This document shows positions 10,757-21,937 of a stretch of DNA of 64,000 bases, one piece after another. The stretch comes from Fallopia convolvulus (taxonomy: Eukaryota; Streptophyta; Magnoliopsida; Caryophyllales; Polygonaceae). The notes beneath the pieces were generated by a model. The model was not told where the DNA came from and searched no databases. It saw only the letters and a program-made list of their open reading frames with translations. The first letter of the stretch is position 1. Each line of letters opens with the position of its first letter. Location of the stretch: the NCBI GenBank assembly GCA_964016875.1, contig OZ024720.1, positions 36,485,106 through 36,549,105 on the forward strand, read 5' to 3'. The position numbers and the translations under genes were made by a program.

Positions 10757-12261
10757 GAGTCAGGTTCTCGTGCGAATGGGCGCTCATATGCGAAATAAGA
10801 AAGAACAAGAGTCGTTGGATCAAGAAAAATCAAAGGCGCTGATCATTTCACTTAAAAAGGGGAAAAAAATGGCACGAGCGAATTATTGGCGAATTATTCG
10901 CGTATTTTTGAAAAAAACGGAAATAGGACACGCGCCCAGATTGTTCATCAGTATTGTGGATTTGTTCATCAATAATGTGGATTTGTTCATCAAAATTGTG
11001 ATTTTATTCATCAAAACTGCGATTTTGTGTATAAATAAACTATTGCTTGTGCAGAAAAAATCTATTGTTTGTACATAAAAAATGAACAAATGTGTATCAA
11101 AATTACATGCAATATGTTCATCAACATTGTGATTTTGTTCATTAAAAACGAAAGTATTTATTCATTGGTTTTGGCATATTTGTTCATCGGTTTGTGCATA
11201 TTTGTTCATTAGTAACATCAATTTGTTCACTGGTTTATGCATATTTGTTCATTGTCTTTTTCATATAATTGTTCATTACTAGATGCATATTTGTTCACTA
11301 GTAACCTCAATTTGTTCATTACTATATGCATATTTGTTCATTAATAACATCAATTTGTTCATAGCTAAATAAGGCACAAGCACTGCTCTTCGATTTGTTG
11401 CTATCTCGTTCTCTTAGCATACACCATATTATTGCAAAGTCAAATTATTTATCCATTATCTTTTGCATTCAAGTTTCTACATCAAACTTATCTTAATTTG
11501 GTATTATATTGAGCACTTCATTCGTATTGACAAGTTAGCCTTGAAGCACTATATTCGTATTAAACTTTGAATTCAAGATAGCCTTAAAGCACAAAATATA
11601 TGCAAAAATGCACAAATAGATAGTCCTCAATGTAGAAGTTGATGATATTAATAGTCCTAAATGTACAAGTTGATAGCCTTGACACATAAAACATAAGTTT
11701 ATTTCAATTCACAAATAAGGTCATATCCATGAACAAATAAGGGTATATACATGAACAAAGAGGGTATATCAATGAACAAATAATGGTGTACCAATGAACA
11801 AAAAAGAAGTATACTAATGAACAAATAATGGTATACCATGGGTATATCAATGAACAAATAGGGGTATATCAATGAACAAATACGAGTATATTAATGAACA
11901 AATATGGATATATCAAAACTAATTATATGTGCATAAAAAACTACATAAAAAACTCAATGCACAATTAGTTAGTATTGATGAACAATTGGTGAATATTGAT
12001 GAACAAATCGCTATTTCTGATGAACAAACTGGGCGCGTCTCATAAAACGTATTTGTCGAAAAAATCGTGAATAATTCGGGAAAAATTCGTCCGTTTCATA
12101 TTTTATTGAAAAATACGCGAATAATACGGGAAAATTTCGCCTGTGCCGTATTTTATTTTTTTTAATGAATGTTTAATCAGGGACGTTGATTTTTTGAAAT
12201 GAACGATCGAGATTTATTCTTATTTTTCACCCAAGCGACCATTCGCACGTGACTCTTCTTC
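10757..12261. mobile_element. Non-autonomous Mutator-like element with inverted word arrays
   Basis: Left end GAGTCAGGTTCTCGTGCGAA and the reverse complement of the right end, GAAGAAGAGTCACGTGCGAA, are imperfect terminal inverted repeats that continue inward for roughly 150 bp (ATGCGAAATAAGAA against AAAATAAGAATAA; GCGAATTATTCGCG-like against ATTATTCGCG). Flanking 9-mers TATTTATAA (10748-10756) and ATTTTATAA (12262-12270) match at 7 of 9, as a decayed MULE TSD. The ends are clearly related to those of the large MULE at 36357-45504, so this is probably a deletion derivative mobilised by its transposase. The 134-codon frame starting at 10674 crosses the left boundary and is not a gene. Confidence 0.8.
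10938..12032. repeat. TTTGTTCATC array (left arm) and GATGAACAAA array (right arm)
   Basis: From 10938 to about 11365 the + strand carries some 15 copies of TTTGTTCAT(C/T), spaced mostly 20-40 bases. From about 11725 to 12032 the reverse complement ATGAACAAA recurs about a dozen times, so the arrays are themselves inverted about a centre near 11550. The same word in the same left/right orientation occurs in the large MULE at 36357-45504. The words may be subterminal transposase-binding sites; that function is inference. Confidence 0.85.
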
Positions 12262-13642
12262 ATTTTATAATAACACTATATGAGATATTAAATAATAAGG
12301 GCGTTTTAGAGTTTTTAAAAATCAAAAGAGGACTTTATTAATAACTATACTTCTTGTAATGTTGAAAACTATACTCCGTATTATAAGATTTTATAAAGAT
12401 ATTCCTTGCTCATTTATATTAATAAAATAACAAGTTAAGATTATAAAAAATATTTTAATAATTTAAGTAAGCTATTACTTCGGTTTTCAAGAAGGATAAT
12501 AAATAATACAAAACTAAGGATTGTTAAGGAATAAAATGATATTACAATATTTTAAAATAATAATAAGGAATATTATTATTTTATTCTCATCCAACTAAAT
12601 TTTTAATATAATAATTTAGAAAATTAATCTCTTAAGAAGAATAAAAGAGATTGGTCTTAACTTTAGAAGAATTCGAAAATTGTTAATAAAGTTATCGGAA
12701 TATCTTGTGTCTTTAGGTCGAGTTTTCGTTCCGTGACAAGACATCGTTTCCGTTCGTTTGCTAATGCAAACTCATACAAGCTAAGGCAAGTAGAATTTCT
12801 CCTTGTAGCCTTAATAAATTCGTTTCGTGAAATTTCTCGATGTTGGTAACAACTCGTTTGCTAATAATAAACAAACCTAGGAATATCGATTGCTAGAAAT
12901 AATGACTCCCATTGTTATCCTTATTCCGTTATTTAAATATTCGATAGGACTATTATGCTAGTCTTGTTTGTGACCTTGATTGTTTACGATCTCTTTTCGA
13001 GATCGGTTTGGACGAAATAGTGAGGGGTGCAGGCCTAACCCGCCACCTCTATACAACACACTCAAGTCGTATTGCCACCATGCATAAATTACGACTTGTC
13101 GATCATGATCCAGGTCCGCTCCTATGCCTCGGAGGGACGTATGCACCCTATGAAGGTGCCGGATCTTCGTTCCTGTCAGTGGGTTGGGCTGGTATATGGC
13201 CCCCCATGCTCTTAAAATACGTCAACCTAAGTGAAAGTTTTCATCACTACACAAGATAAGTGCCCAATGCACAATTAAAAGACACTAAAACCGGACCGAT
13301 CTCAAATGATCGATCCGGCTCTTGGTTCGCAAGGGCGCGAGAGGATTTCAAAAACTTGTATGTAGTAGTAACGTTCCCAACTTACTTCCTACTCTAAAAA
13401 GAAGTCTACAATCTCGTAGTTCTTCTCTCGATTAACGAGTTATCTCCTCTCGAGATATGCACTTTTCCGTCCCGTTAAGCCCCGCATAAAGATTTATACC
13501 TCAAAACACATCCCGATAATATCTCTCTCGAATATTACAAATTACCGAAATACCCTTGATAATTTCCATTCTCACTTGCTTAGTCTCCTTAGACTAATTC
13601 TGCTTTTCCGCATTTTCGCCTGGTATTTCTCGCCCTTCGCGA
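12262..13642 (+). other. Downstream part of the long LTR, no gene
   Basis: Sequence between the MULE and the conserved LTR 3' tail. It carries promoter-free, moderately GC-balanced U5-like sequence (for example around 12990-13260) with small accidental frames on both strands. Nothing resembles a known protein. Confidence 0.5.
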
Positions 13643-14163
13643 CAAATGCCAAACTGTAGGAAGTCACACCGAAATGTTGAAGATAGAGTATAGAAGGTTC
13701 GAGAAGCGTTAGACGAGAATCGAAGGTCAAGGCAGCACGACGTTGAAGGAAGGAAGGAATTCTCATAAGAGCAAGGCATTCCGAAGATAGTGCACCAACT
13801 CTTCCTATTTTGTTTAACCAAGCAAATCATCATCACATGAGTTGTCTTGGGAAAACATGCTTGTATTTTTAATTACGTCTTGTAAACCCTTTCTAAATGG
13901 GCTTTACTTTCCGCTGCTACATTTGTAAAATGACTCTCAATGTAATGAACGAAAGTTCTTATCAATAAATAAAATTCCGCTTTTAGTCAATTTCTTCTTA
14001 AAGAACCAAGTCGCTTTCGAGAGCATCCTTTTTATTGAATAAATTACGTTCATTTCCGCATTTTATAAGTTCAATGTCATTCTAAAAGCCTTGGGTGACT
14101 TTGGACGGTAAAGTCCGAGGTCATTGGCGGTAATACCCAATGTTGTAAAATAGGGGTGTTACA

Positions 14164-14462
14164 TTTATTCGAGGACTTGACATTCGAAGACATCCAAAGG
14201 TCAGAGAAGCCAAGGTTAAGAGCTAGTAGGAGTGAAGATGTCTACCCCTCTCATGAACAAAGAAACAGTCCAGAAGAAGCAATCGGGAACGACGACGCTA
14301 GTGCAGAAGATAGTGACCAGTAGAATGACCAAGAGGAGATAGAGGAGCTAGAAGAAGAATCTTACACCCCGCCAGTGCCTGAGCCAAGACGATCCTATAG
14401 AGATAAGAGACCGTCTACACGATATAGCCATGAAGAGTATATGACTCTACCATATCAAGGGG
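14164..14462 (+). pseudogene. Decayed copia pol, continuation after the nested LTR
   Basis: The reading EDLTFEDIQ then SEKPRLRASRSEDVYPS and later RRSYRDKRPSTRYSHEEYM is the low-complexity linker between integrase and reverse transcriptase in copia polyproteins. It continues the gag-pol interrupted at 6612. It ends at 14462, where a reversed LTR end begins. Confidence 0.75.
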
Positions 14463-14640
14463 TGTAACATCTCCAAATTATCTCTTTTTGAATGTCACAC
14501 GCCAGTGACCTTGGATTTTAATGTCCGAAGCCACCCAAGGCTTTGCATCAGTTGTAATTTTTGTAAATATATGTATTAAATCATATAAATAAAAAATAGC
14601 GGATGTATTTTTAAAGAAAACTCTATTTGTATTCAAACTT
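14463..14640 (-). repeat. Inverted fragment of a gypsy-type LTR end
   Basis: TGTAACATCTCC at 14463 followed by CCAGTGACCTTGG and GAAGCCACCCAAGGC is the reverse complement of the LTR tail seen at 14090-14163. It is a diverged LTR 3' end on the minus strand, abutting the copia remnant. Its other boundary fades into AT-rich sequence. Confidence 0.6.
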
Positions 14641-15237
14641 TCTTTCACTAATAACAATTGGCCAAATGGTGGTAAATAACACAAACTTTCACTTTGTGGT
14701 GTTTAATAGCACCAACTTTAAGGATATTGGTGTTATGTGACACCAATTCTGAAAAAAATTAAAATACTCACCAATTTAAAAAATGGTGGCGTTTATCGGC
14801 ATAAGATATTCTTAGACTCGGTTTGAACTTAACACGGGTCATGTCCCGGTCCCATTTCGACGTAAATCGCCCTGTCAAACAGGTTGGTTAAGTGGGGTTC
14901 GAGTCCAGTCATTTCGAGTTCAGGTTGAATCGGGTTCGGGTCGTAATGGGTCACGAGTCAGGTCGTTGTGGGTTTTCGGGTGGGTTGGGTCGACCCAACG
15001 AGTCAATAAAATCGAATATCTTACAATTATTAAAATATTGTTTTATTTAAAAATATATTTAATAATACATTATTTTATATATTTTAATAATAAAATATAT
15101 TATAATTTTCAAAATATATTATATATTAGATTCACGCTAAACATGATGGAAGTGGATAATTTAATCATTTCTTATGAAGCCTCAGCACAAAGAGACCAGG
15201 ATAAAAGGAGGTAATGATTGTCCATAGATCAAATTAA
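14641..15237. other. Unassigned repeat-like sequence with ACCAACTTT and GGGTC motifs
   Basis: At 14670-14800 ACAAACTTTCACTTTG, CACCAACTTT and ACACCAATTCT alternate with their reverse complements (GTGGTGTT, TTGGTGTT), suggesting a short foldback element. A similar ACACCAACTTTCACTTTG occurs at 50840. At 14815-15003 GGGTC, CGGGT and TCGGGT recur in both orientations, a degenerate GC-rich repeat. The rest is AT-rich. No gene is seen. Confidence 0.4.
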
Positions 15238-15540
15238 AAAGAGAACCACTAGTTGAGAATCAATTTCTAAGCAAACCCTACACTAGCTCCTATTCCAAGA
15301 AAAGGCACAATCCTTGCAGAATTCCCCTCAACTCACCCATCGAGACTATACAAATTCCAATGTTGTGAGAAAATCCATCTTTTCCACATCCACCAATATA
15401 ACACACAATGCTAGCAACAACTACCACACATCCTTCCCTGACTGATCTGTCACTATAAAACATAATGCTAGCACCCACCCTTGTTATAGTCGAATCCATG
15501 TAACTATCTGTAGACTTGCTCTTCAATGGAGACATTGTAC
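15238..15540 (-). pseudogene. LINE RNase H domain remnant
   Basis: The minus-strand frame 15535-15290 contains GGCGKDGFSHNIGICIVSMG then ELRGILQGL. This matches the plant LINE RNase H pattern (GGFSHNIG, about 10 residues later E-L-x-G-x-x-x-G-L, where the Glu is catalytic). Upstream residues are degenerate and neither end is intact. In an active LINE this C-terminal domain would remove RNA from RNA-DNA hybrids during target-primed reverse transcription. Confidence 0.6.
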
Positions 15541-15869
15541 GTCAGCTTATACGCCAAAACATGCTTATAAATAAATTTCACACAATTACCTTCAAAAGAG
15601 CCTAATCCAAACACATAAGAATTACGCTATTTCCAAATCCATTAAGCAACAATTGCAAAAATAATGGCTCATGGAACACAACCCAGATAGGTGAGATTAC
15701 AAGACATATTAACCCACGTCCAAAGAGCGTAATCAGAAACAAAGAACACTTACATGGAAACTAGAGGGTTAAGATCTCTCCATATACGCTCTGTAATATC
15801 ATAATCACACAAAAGGTCTATCAAATACTCCTCCTTGATAGTACATATGGCGAAAAATGCATTATAAGT
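15541..15869. other. No feature seen
   Basis: Sequence between the LINE remnant and the decayed copia reverse transcriptase. No supported frame, repeat or RNA gene. Confidence 0.4.
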
Positions 15870-16345
15870 GAAATGACTAAGAAACCTCTCCAAATTAGTA
15901 AGAATGATTCCCTAGAGATCTCCCCACAATTAGTTTGCCAAACATGCTTCGACCCTCATCACTTTCAATTTTGTCCAATCCTTTGTCGACTACTCCTTAT
16001 TTTCCTTGACATGGAATTTGGTAACATTTTAGGTTCTTATTTACATGGACACCTTTATTATTAGTGGGAACAATTCTAGTGCTAGTACCAGTTTCAAAAC
16101 TTATTAAGATTGCCTAGTGATGTAGAAAATTATTTTTATCCTAGCATATATACGCATTACAAATCGATTTTGAAGCTAGGATGCTAAATGCCAAGACGAT
16201 TGGTTTTTGAATGGATTAGAATCATACACATGTGTTTGTTGACGAATGAGACTTCAATCAACCTAAGTAGTATCTACATCTCATACGTTGTCTATTTACC
16301 TCACTATCACATAACCTAAGCTCTGGTATGTTGTTCATATTGTTT
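15870..16345 (+). pseudogene. Decayed copia reverse transcriptase
   Basis: On the + strand the frames around 15960-16120 read FVDYSLFSLTW and VLIYMDTFIISGNNSS, corresponding to the copia RT core before and through the YVDD box (here YMDT, catalytic Asp lost). Near 16270-16340, IYLTIT and YVVHIV match the conserved LIYLTxTRPD...VHxxS segment that follows RT. A CACTA transposon is inserted there; the copia reading resumes at 21151. Confidence 0.65.
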
Positions 16346-16364
16346 CATTACCAATTCTAGGGGT

Positions 16365-16670
16365 TTTTGTAACGTTATAAAACCATTACGACAAGGCCAA
16401 AATTCATTACAATAGGTCTAATGTAATAGTTTTTCGGGATTTTTAATCCGCTACCTAAGGTCGCGTTACCCTAGACCTAATGTAACGGATGTTTAACCTA
16501 TTGTAATCGTTTCATGATTTTAGTCAAGACCATTACAATAAGTAAGAAATCCATTACCTATTATACATCAATTACATAACCATTACAGTTGATACAACCA
16601 TTACAGCTGATAAAAGCATTACTTTTTTATCATCCATTACCATTTCACACACATCCATTACCTTATTTAC
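16365..16670. repeat. Left subterminal CCATTAC repeats of the CACTA element
   Basis: CCATTAC or CATTACA occurs about ten times, with TCTAATGTAA and TGTAACG words between. The right subterminal region (20820-21110) has the related words AACCATTACA, CCGTTACC, TGTTACAA and ATTAGATAA. Dense degenerate subterminal words are typical of CACTA elements, where they serve as transposase-binding sites in the characterised examples. Confidence 0.7.
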
Positions 16671-18254
16671 GAAACGTACAACCGTAAAATTAGACAATAT
16701 ATGTGTTACTATATAATATAACATGCAAATTATATATACTATTTATTAATTCATATTAACACCTGTATATAATTCAAATATAAAAAACATGAAGTAAATA
16801 CATGTAAGAAAATTTATTTAAAACAAACTTTCATATTAATACTTAAAAAAGTAGATACAAAAGTTTCACTTAAGTGTAAAGGTTTATCTAACCTCATAGC
16901 TAGATAAGTATACCATACAAATATAACAAAATATTTTAAAAACCCTTCACATGAATTACATAAATACGCCAAAAGTAGTTCATACATTCCAATCATAGAC
17001 CATTGATTAGTTGGAATAATCTTCATCACCTTGTTCACCTTCATAATGTCCTTCCTGCAACATATAAGTACATAAACGCAATATAAATCCTTCTTGAGAG
17101 CAAACAAGATTTCACAACATCAATTAATCAATCAACTTCATTCATCACAGTTATTAGTCTCAAGAAGGGTCTACATATATCACACGTGGTATAAAAGGAA
17201 AGCTGAAAAATTAAGAAAACTTTTCTTCAAGAGTGTAATCTCTTAACTCTAATTCAGAATTTTAATATATGCAAAGAGGAAAAGATCAATACAAATTTAA
17301 CCAAAACTAAATCAGGGAAGAAACCAAAAAATTAGCAAGGGTAGGAACGTACTCAACCACTTGACTCAACACATAAATTCAAGCATCTAAAAGGGTCACC
17401 AAGAAGATTGCCAAATCCTCAACTATAGATCAAAACGACATTCAACCAAATCAAAGTAAGCATTTATTATGGCTGAAACTGAGTACCTAATCAACTATAC
17501 TGCAAAGAAACTATAGCACACACCAACTTTGTTTACCAATACAACCTTTTAAAAACAATATATTACATCTATTTCCATCATGAAAACTATTTATTGAAAT
17601 TTCAACATTGCCTAGCACAAGTCAGCCAATTTCAGTTTTAATGGTGCTTGGACCCATCAAACTTCAATAGTATCTCCCAATAGAAAATGCCAGATTTTGC
17701 ACATCAATGTTTCTTAATTTTAAGCAAAAATCTCTCATTGTTCAACCTTGTAAATTAACACATTTGAATTCTCCCTAGCCTAATAGTTCTCGACCCTTGT
17801 TAAACTTATAATTTACCTCTCATACACTATCAAAGCAGCTAATATTTAATGACAGTGATTTTTATTCTTATAGCAATTGCTTGGACATAAACAATGCAAC
17901 AAGTCACATACAAACATGCTTGTGAAGCAAGATTGTACTTTAACTACGATATTACATGCATATCTTAATCTCAATATATTCATATAGGCATATAAAAGTC
18001 ATACCCCCTTAAAGCCTAAAAAACGAGTTAAAGGTACAATGACACATTGACCAACCTAGTTGTATTGCTTAGTGGCTCACTTATGAGTGGTAATCATGAT
18101 GCATATAATATTTTCTCTTGAGCTCATGGTTTTCAGTAGTTGTACATTCATCACAAGTCAAGATTAAATTACTGTTTTTGAACCATTAACTGTTTTCAGT
18201 GCATAGCAAACCATTAAGCAAAAGTAAATAAGGTATATACCTGTGGTGTTGGAT

Positions 18255-18372
18255 GCGGTTCAACATCATTAGTAGGAAAGTTCCTTCCTTGGTTTCCTTG
18301 CAAGTGAATGGACAATGTTGTCAATGCTACCAATATCCTCTTTCACTGATTCAATGACTTCCTGCATCCAGG
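18255..18372 (-). pseudogene. Possible captured exon of unknown origin
   Basis: A minus-strand segment preceded by TGCAG and read as EVIESVKEDIGSIDNIVHSL then ARKPRKELS has a coding look: charged, helix-forming and no stop. It ends in stops near 18285. I do not recognise the source protein. It lies downstream of and in the same orientation as the captured proteasome exons, so a chimeric transcript is possible. Confidence 0.3.
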
Positions 18373-19509
18373 GAACTATAAGCAACTAATTTTCTATGTA
18401 ATTAAACAATTAATGGCATGGAGATTTGTGAATGGTAAATGGTGGTGAAAGTCCCCCTTTTAACAAACACAAAGACAAGAGAACAACGAAATTTAACAGA
18501 TAGCTACAATCCGGATCCTTCCGTCCTTTTTCGTTATATTACTTCACACAATCACTCATACAAAAATCTAAAATTGATAATATGAGTTGAAAAAAAAACT
18601 GAAAAGAGGGAAAAATCCAGCATGATGTTAAGAGAAATATTTATGAGATCCTAGAATGAATGGTTCACAGAATCATTTTGGGCTAAATTTTCAATCTGAT
18701 ATTAATGAAGCTGATGGTAACATAGATAATGATAAAGACCAAGAAAATGTTTTATCAGGCTTTTATGTCCATCAACAAAAAATTCTTGTTAAAATCACAG
18801 CCCTTGGAAAAAATTAGATTATAACGAGCACCAGATAAAGAGATATCACACAATGGTAATTCAAATTACATAAAAAGAAAAAACAAAATGAGCTTCAAAG
18901 TGAAATACACAATCATACATGAAGCACATCAGTTGCAAACAAAACAATATATAATCAAATTACTACAAATATATAGAACCATAATCACCATTTCTGTAAA
19001 TTAACATGGATGATTGGTGTGAATTAGTATCTTTCTAAAATTTCCCAACTGAACACTAGAAACACATGAAGCATCCATTGTTAAGCAGAGTAACATATTA
19101 TCAAGAAGAAAGTGATAGAATAAGAATGTTCACCAGTGCACTAATTAAGGTTGGTTGGAATTCATGTGCTTCCACTAATTTGTGAAAGCACGACTATAGT
19201 ACAACTATATCTTAAGAGATCACTAATAAGCACTAGAAGAACTAAGAGACTAATGAACAGTATATAAGAATTAAAACACATAAATATAATTCATTGTTCA
19301 CATAAGTAATAAATATCCACGTGTTTTTGTTTGTCTATTAATGAAATAGATGAATTATAACATCCTCACATAAGACAAGATGATAAACTCATCTTTGATT
19401 GATCTTAAAGTCCCAAAACGCACAAAGTGTTTCCATTGAAACCATCATTTTTTCTTATTTTTAGGATTTTAATTAAATAACATTGAATGTCTTAAAAAGC
19501 TATAAGAAA

Positions 19510-19890
19510 ATAGATCCAGCATATTCCTAACATTTGCAAAGCTTAAACACCATGCCATTCTATCTTCAACTATTTCGTCTATCTCCACTCGTAAAATATA
19601 ATTATGCACAGGTTCACAGAGCAAGCACAACACCTTCCTTAGTCTTGATTCCAATAACAGTGGAACCCAACAACATCGACGTCCATTCAAATCATTAAAA
19701 ACCTCAACTGCACATACAATATAGATTAGCCTCACCAATTTAACATTGAAAACTTGAAAAATTTGGGAAATCTTTAGAATAGCAACATTGGATTACCTAG
19801 ATCACTTCAATTGCATGTTCAACCTGAAACGATCTGCCTTTAGGAGAGAAAGTTATTGACTCCTCTATCATACTCAATCCTTCAACACAT
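19510..19890 (-). pseudogene. Captured fragment of 20S proteasome subunit alpha-5, intron retained
   Basis: Two minus-strand exons match the N-terminal region of plant 20S proteasome alpha type-5. Exon 1 (about 19890-19799) reads EYDRGVN, SPKGRSFQVEHAIEVI, with a one-base frameshift, then a GTAATC splice donor. Exon 2 (about 19720-19510, after a TGTGCAG acceptor) reads LGSTVIGIKTKEGVVLA then an EPV...VEIDEIVED-like segment corresponding to the SPLLEPSSVEKI/MEID region. The parent protein is an alpha-ring subunit of the 20S core. Keeping an intron means capture happened at the DNA level, not by retroposition. Frameshifts and lack of the rest of the gene make it non-functional as a proteasome subunit. 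Confidence 0.82.
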
Positions 19891-20233
19891 AAAACAAACA
19901 GTGCAAAAAATCACCGAATACACATAACTCAGTCGTTTATTAAAATTTGAAATACAATAGAAGAGTAAACTAAATTTAAGTTTTGTCAGGTAGATAAACC
20001 CCAAGTTTGAATCCAAAATTGATGTGTTAAGTGTCGGATTAGTGTACCATCTGAGCAGACACCATTTTGATCACGCACCGCAAACCCTAACTCCCATCCT
20101 AATTTCTTAGAAATTCCAACCTAAATAAAGCGAGAAAAAAAAAATACGAACCTGGGAGTGAATGGGACCATGGGAGGGCTAAGAGTGATCTCCTCGTAGC
20201 ACACCAAAACGACGTGTTGGCCGAGATAGAAAG

Positions 20234-20605
20234 CTAATAGGGTTTGCAGTAATGAGGCATGAAATAGGTACTTGTGGTTTTCCAATAGATTGCTTGTGAG
20301 GTGTTCAATAGAAGTCCACAAATGAAACTTTTCCCACCATAGAGGACAGCGATGGAAGGAACACTAGCAAAGTTGACGGGAGAGGAGGCGGTTGAGATTT
20401 CATTCTTAGCCCAGCAGACAGAGGCCTGATGGCCTCCGATGACGTTGATGGTGCAAAAATAGGCTTCATTGCCAAATGAAGTGACGATGGGGCTCACTAC
20501 TCGTATCCAAACTCAAATCCGGTAATGGAGAGGTGCGAAGAATTTGGGAACGGAGAAGCAGAGAATTAGAAGGATGAGGAGGAGTGGAAAGGAAGGAAAG
20601 AACAT
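20234..20605 (-). pseudogene. Captured 5' fragment of an RCC1/CRINKLY4-like receptor-kinase gene
   Basis: On the minus strand an ATG at 20605 opens MFFPSFPLLLILLILCFSVP, a clean signal peptide. After a short gap (frameshift and stop near 20500) the frame 20497-20234 reads SPIVTSFGNEAYFCTINV, QASVCWAKN, SVPSIAVLYGGKSFICGLLL. The repeated pattern (small-FG...FC, then VCW, then a GG..F.CGLL turn) is that of the ectodomain repeats of CRINKLY4-related plant kinases. No transmembrane or kinase part is present. It lies upstream of and in the same orientation as the proteasome fragment, near the CACTA right end. Family assignment is by motif only; other RCC1-like proteins cannot be excluded. Confidence 0.5.
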
Positions 20606-21150
20606 CGAGAGAATTAGAATGAGGGATTTGAGAGATGAGGAATTGGGAAGGAGGGTTAGGGTTTAAAGATGAGCAATTGGAATTTAGAAAGGGAAATTTG
20701 GGAGGTAAAGGAAATTTAGGAAGGGTTCGGAGTTTTGTAGAGACTTTTATTTTCAAAATTAAATTTGGAGCCTAATATTTCATCCCGCGCGCTTTGGCGC
20801 TAATTTTTGGAATCCAATTTTCCATTACATTTGCTAAATTATTCATAACCTTAGGTTTTAATATTTTTCTATTTTTATAATTGTTACTTTTGTTATAAAC
20901 ATGTGTTGCATTAGATAAATTGTGTTACAACAAACTGTTACCTTTGATCATACTTTTTTTCAAATTTTACAACCGTTACCTTTTATATAAGCATGTGTTA
21001 CAATAGATAATTTGTGTTGCAGCAAACCGTTACCTTTAGTCATACAGTAACATTTAATAATAAACCATTACATTAGATTATCTATTGTAACATAATGAAA
21101 AAACTGTTGCAAATTTTTCGTGACAAAAAGCCCGAGAATTGATAGTGTTT

Positions 21151-21937
21151 TCAAATCCAATCAATGGATGAAGGAAGCTCATTGCCATGTTGGTCTTCGA
21201 CTTTTGCACTACTTGAAAGGGCATATGGATCAAGGTTCTATATTATCTTCCTCATTTTTTTTTTGGTCGAAGCTATATCATCTTCCTCTAGTGATATGTA
21301 ACTTCCAACTTACTATGATTCTAGATAGGCATCTTATCTAATTACTCATCTCTCTCTTACAAGCCAGTTCATTTAGTGCACCTATCTTCTACCGAAGAAA
21401 AGTATTTCTTTATGGCCTCTATCAAGAATTAGGTAATTTGGCTTATTCCTACTTCCGTCTCTTGGGGTTTCACACTCAAACTAATGACCATTGACCAACA
21501 TGCTAGACTTTTTACAAATGCTCTTAGAAAACAAGCATTCCACTTTTTCTTTCACAATTTGGGTATTTTTCTTTTAGGGTGGAAGTTAGATATAAGAGAT
21601 CGTCGTACTCATTAGAGGGAGAGTATTAGGATATCTTATCTTGAATAAAATAGAATATAGCTTATCGTATGTAAATTATTATAGGTTATCTTTTTTGAAA
21701 TTGTTTATTGCCTAAGATATATCTTAAAGTTTGTATATGAGAATATATTCTTCGTAAACACACAAGGGAGATTACTTAATTGAACTTTTCAATTGGTCGT
21801 ATGTTTGATGATATAAAAAGGTGGTTGGCATGCAAATGTTTCTTATAATTAAACTAATCACATAAAATTTTGTTCGGATGGGTGAATGTGATAAAGAAAG
21901 GGTATGAAAAAAATATTTCCTTATGTAATAAAAGATA
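21151..21937 (+). pseudogene. Decayed copia RNase H end and probable 3' LTR start
   Basis: The + strand reads LRLLHYLKGHMDQGSILSSS just after the CACTA element, then later FTNALRKQAFHFFFHNLGIF-like sequence, the C-terminal copia hallmarks (RYLKG..GQGLLLSS; ADxFTKALxxxxFxxLxxxLG). It continues the RT remnant at 15870-16345. A purine-rich AGAGGGAGAGTATTAGG (about 21613-21630) resembles the polypurine tract, so an LTR probably starts near 21630. The remaining 300 bases are AT-rich and end at the next MULE. Confidence 0.65.

Larger units (their letters stand above)
6613..14163 (+). mobile_element. Very long gypsy-type solo LTR with nested Helitron and MULE
   Basis: The host copia reading frame stops at about 6612 and resumes at 14164, so everything between is one composite insertion. 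The right end GGGGTGTTACA matches LTR ends at 5079 and, inverted, 14463. The left end reads TATAATATCCGC, plausibly a decayed TGTAATATCC. A TATA box at 7511-7518 and a leader-like GC-rich stretch at 7670-7790 fit U3/R organisation. No gypsy coding sequence is present, hence a solo LTR. Nested in it are Helitron ends (8345-9304, 9959) and a MULE (10757-12261); without these it would still be about 5 kb. The 5' edge and TSD are uncertain (TCTAT versus TTTAT is the best 5-bp pair). Confidence 0.6.
16346..21147 (-). mobile_element. CACTA transposon carrying captured gene fragments
   Basis: The left end reads CATTACCAATTCTAGGGG then TTTTTGTAACG; the reverse complement of the right end reads CACTATCAATTCTCGGGC then TTTTTGTCACG. 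Twenty-four of 29 positions agree, and the right end keeps the CACTA signature. A 3-bp TSD, TTT, flanks it (16343-16345 and 21148-21150). Subterminal words occur at both ends. No transposase is recognisable, so it is non-autonomous. Internal minus-strand segments match plant genes with an intron kept (proteasome alpha-5, receptor-kinase ectodomain), showing capture of genomic DNA. Long stretches between them (16700-18240, 18380-19500) hold AT-rich sequence with no assignable gene. The strand follows the captured genes. Confidence 0.85.

Noticed and set aside
10674..11078. 134-codon + frame
   Set aside because: It crosses the MULE left boundary and runs through the TTTGTTCATC array; the repeated residues (LFI, NNVD) come from the DNA repeat.
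11100..12030. CRISPR-like regularly spaced repeats
   Set aside because: Words are short, irregularly spaced and inverted between arms, inside a transposon with terminal repeats in plant DNA.
15873..16064. 63-codon + frame read as a protein
   Set aside because: Out of frame with the copia RT remnant occupying the same bases.
16814..17107. 97-codon minus frame in the CACTA element
   Set aside because: Low-complexity hydrophobic sequence with no recognisable family and no splice support; I could not support it as a gene.
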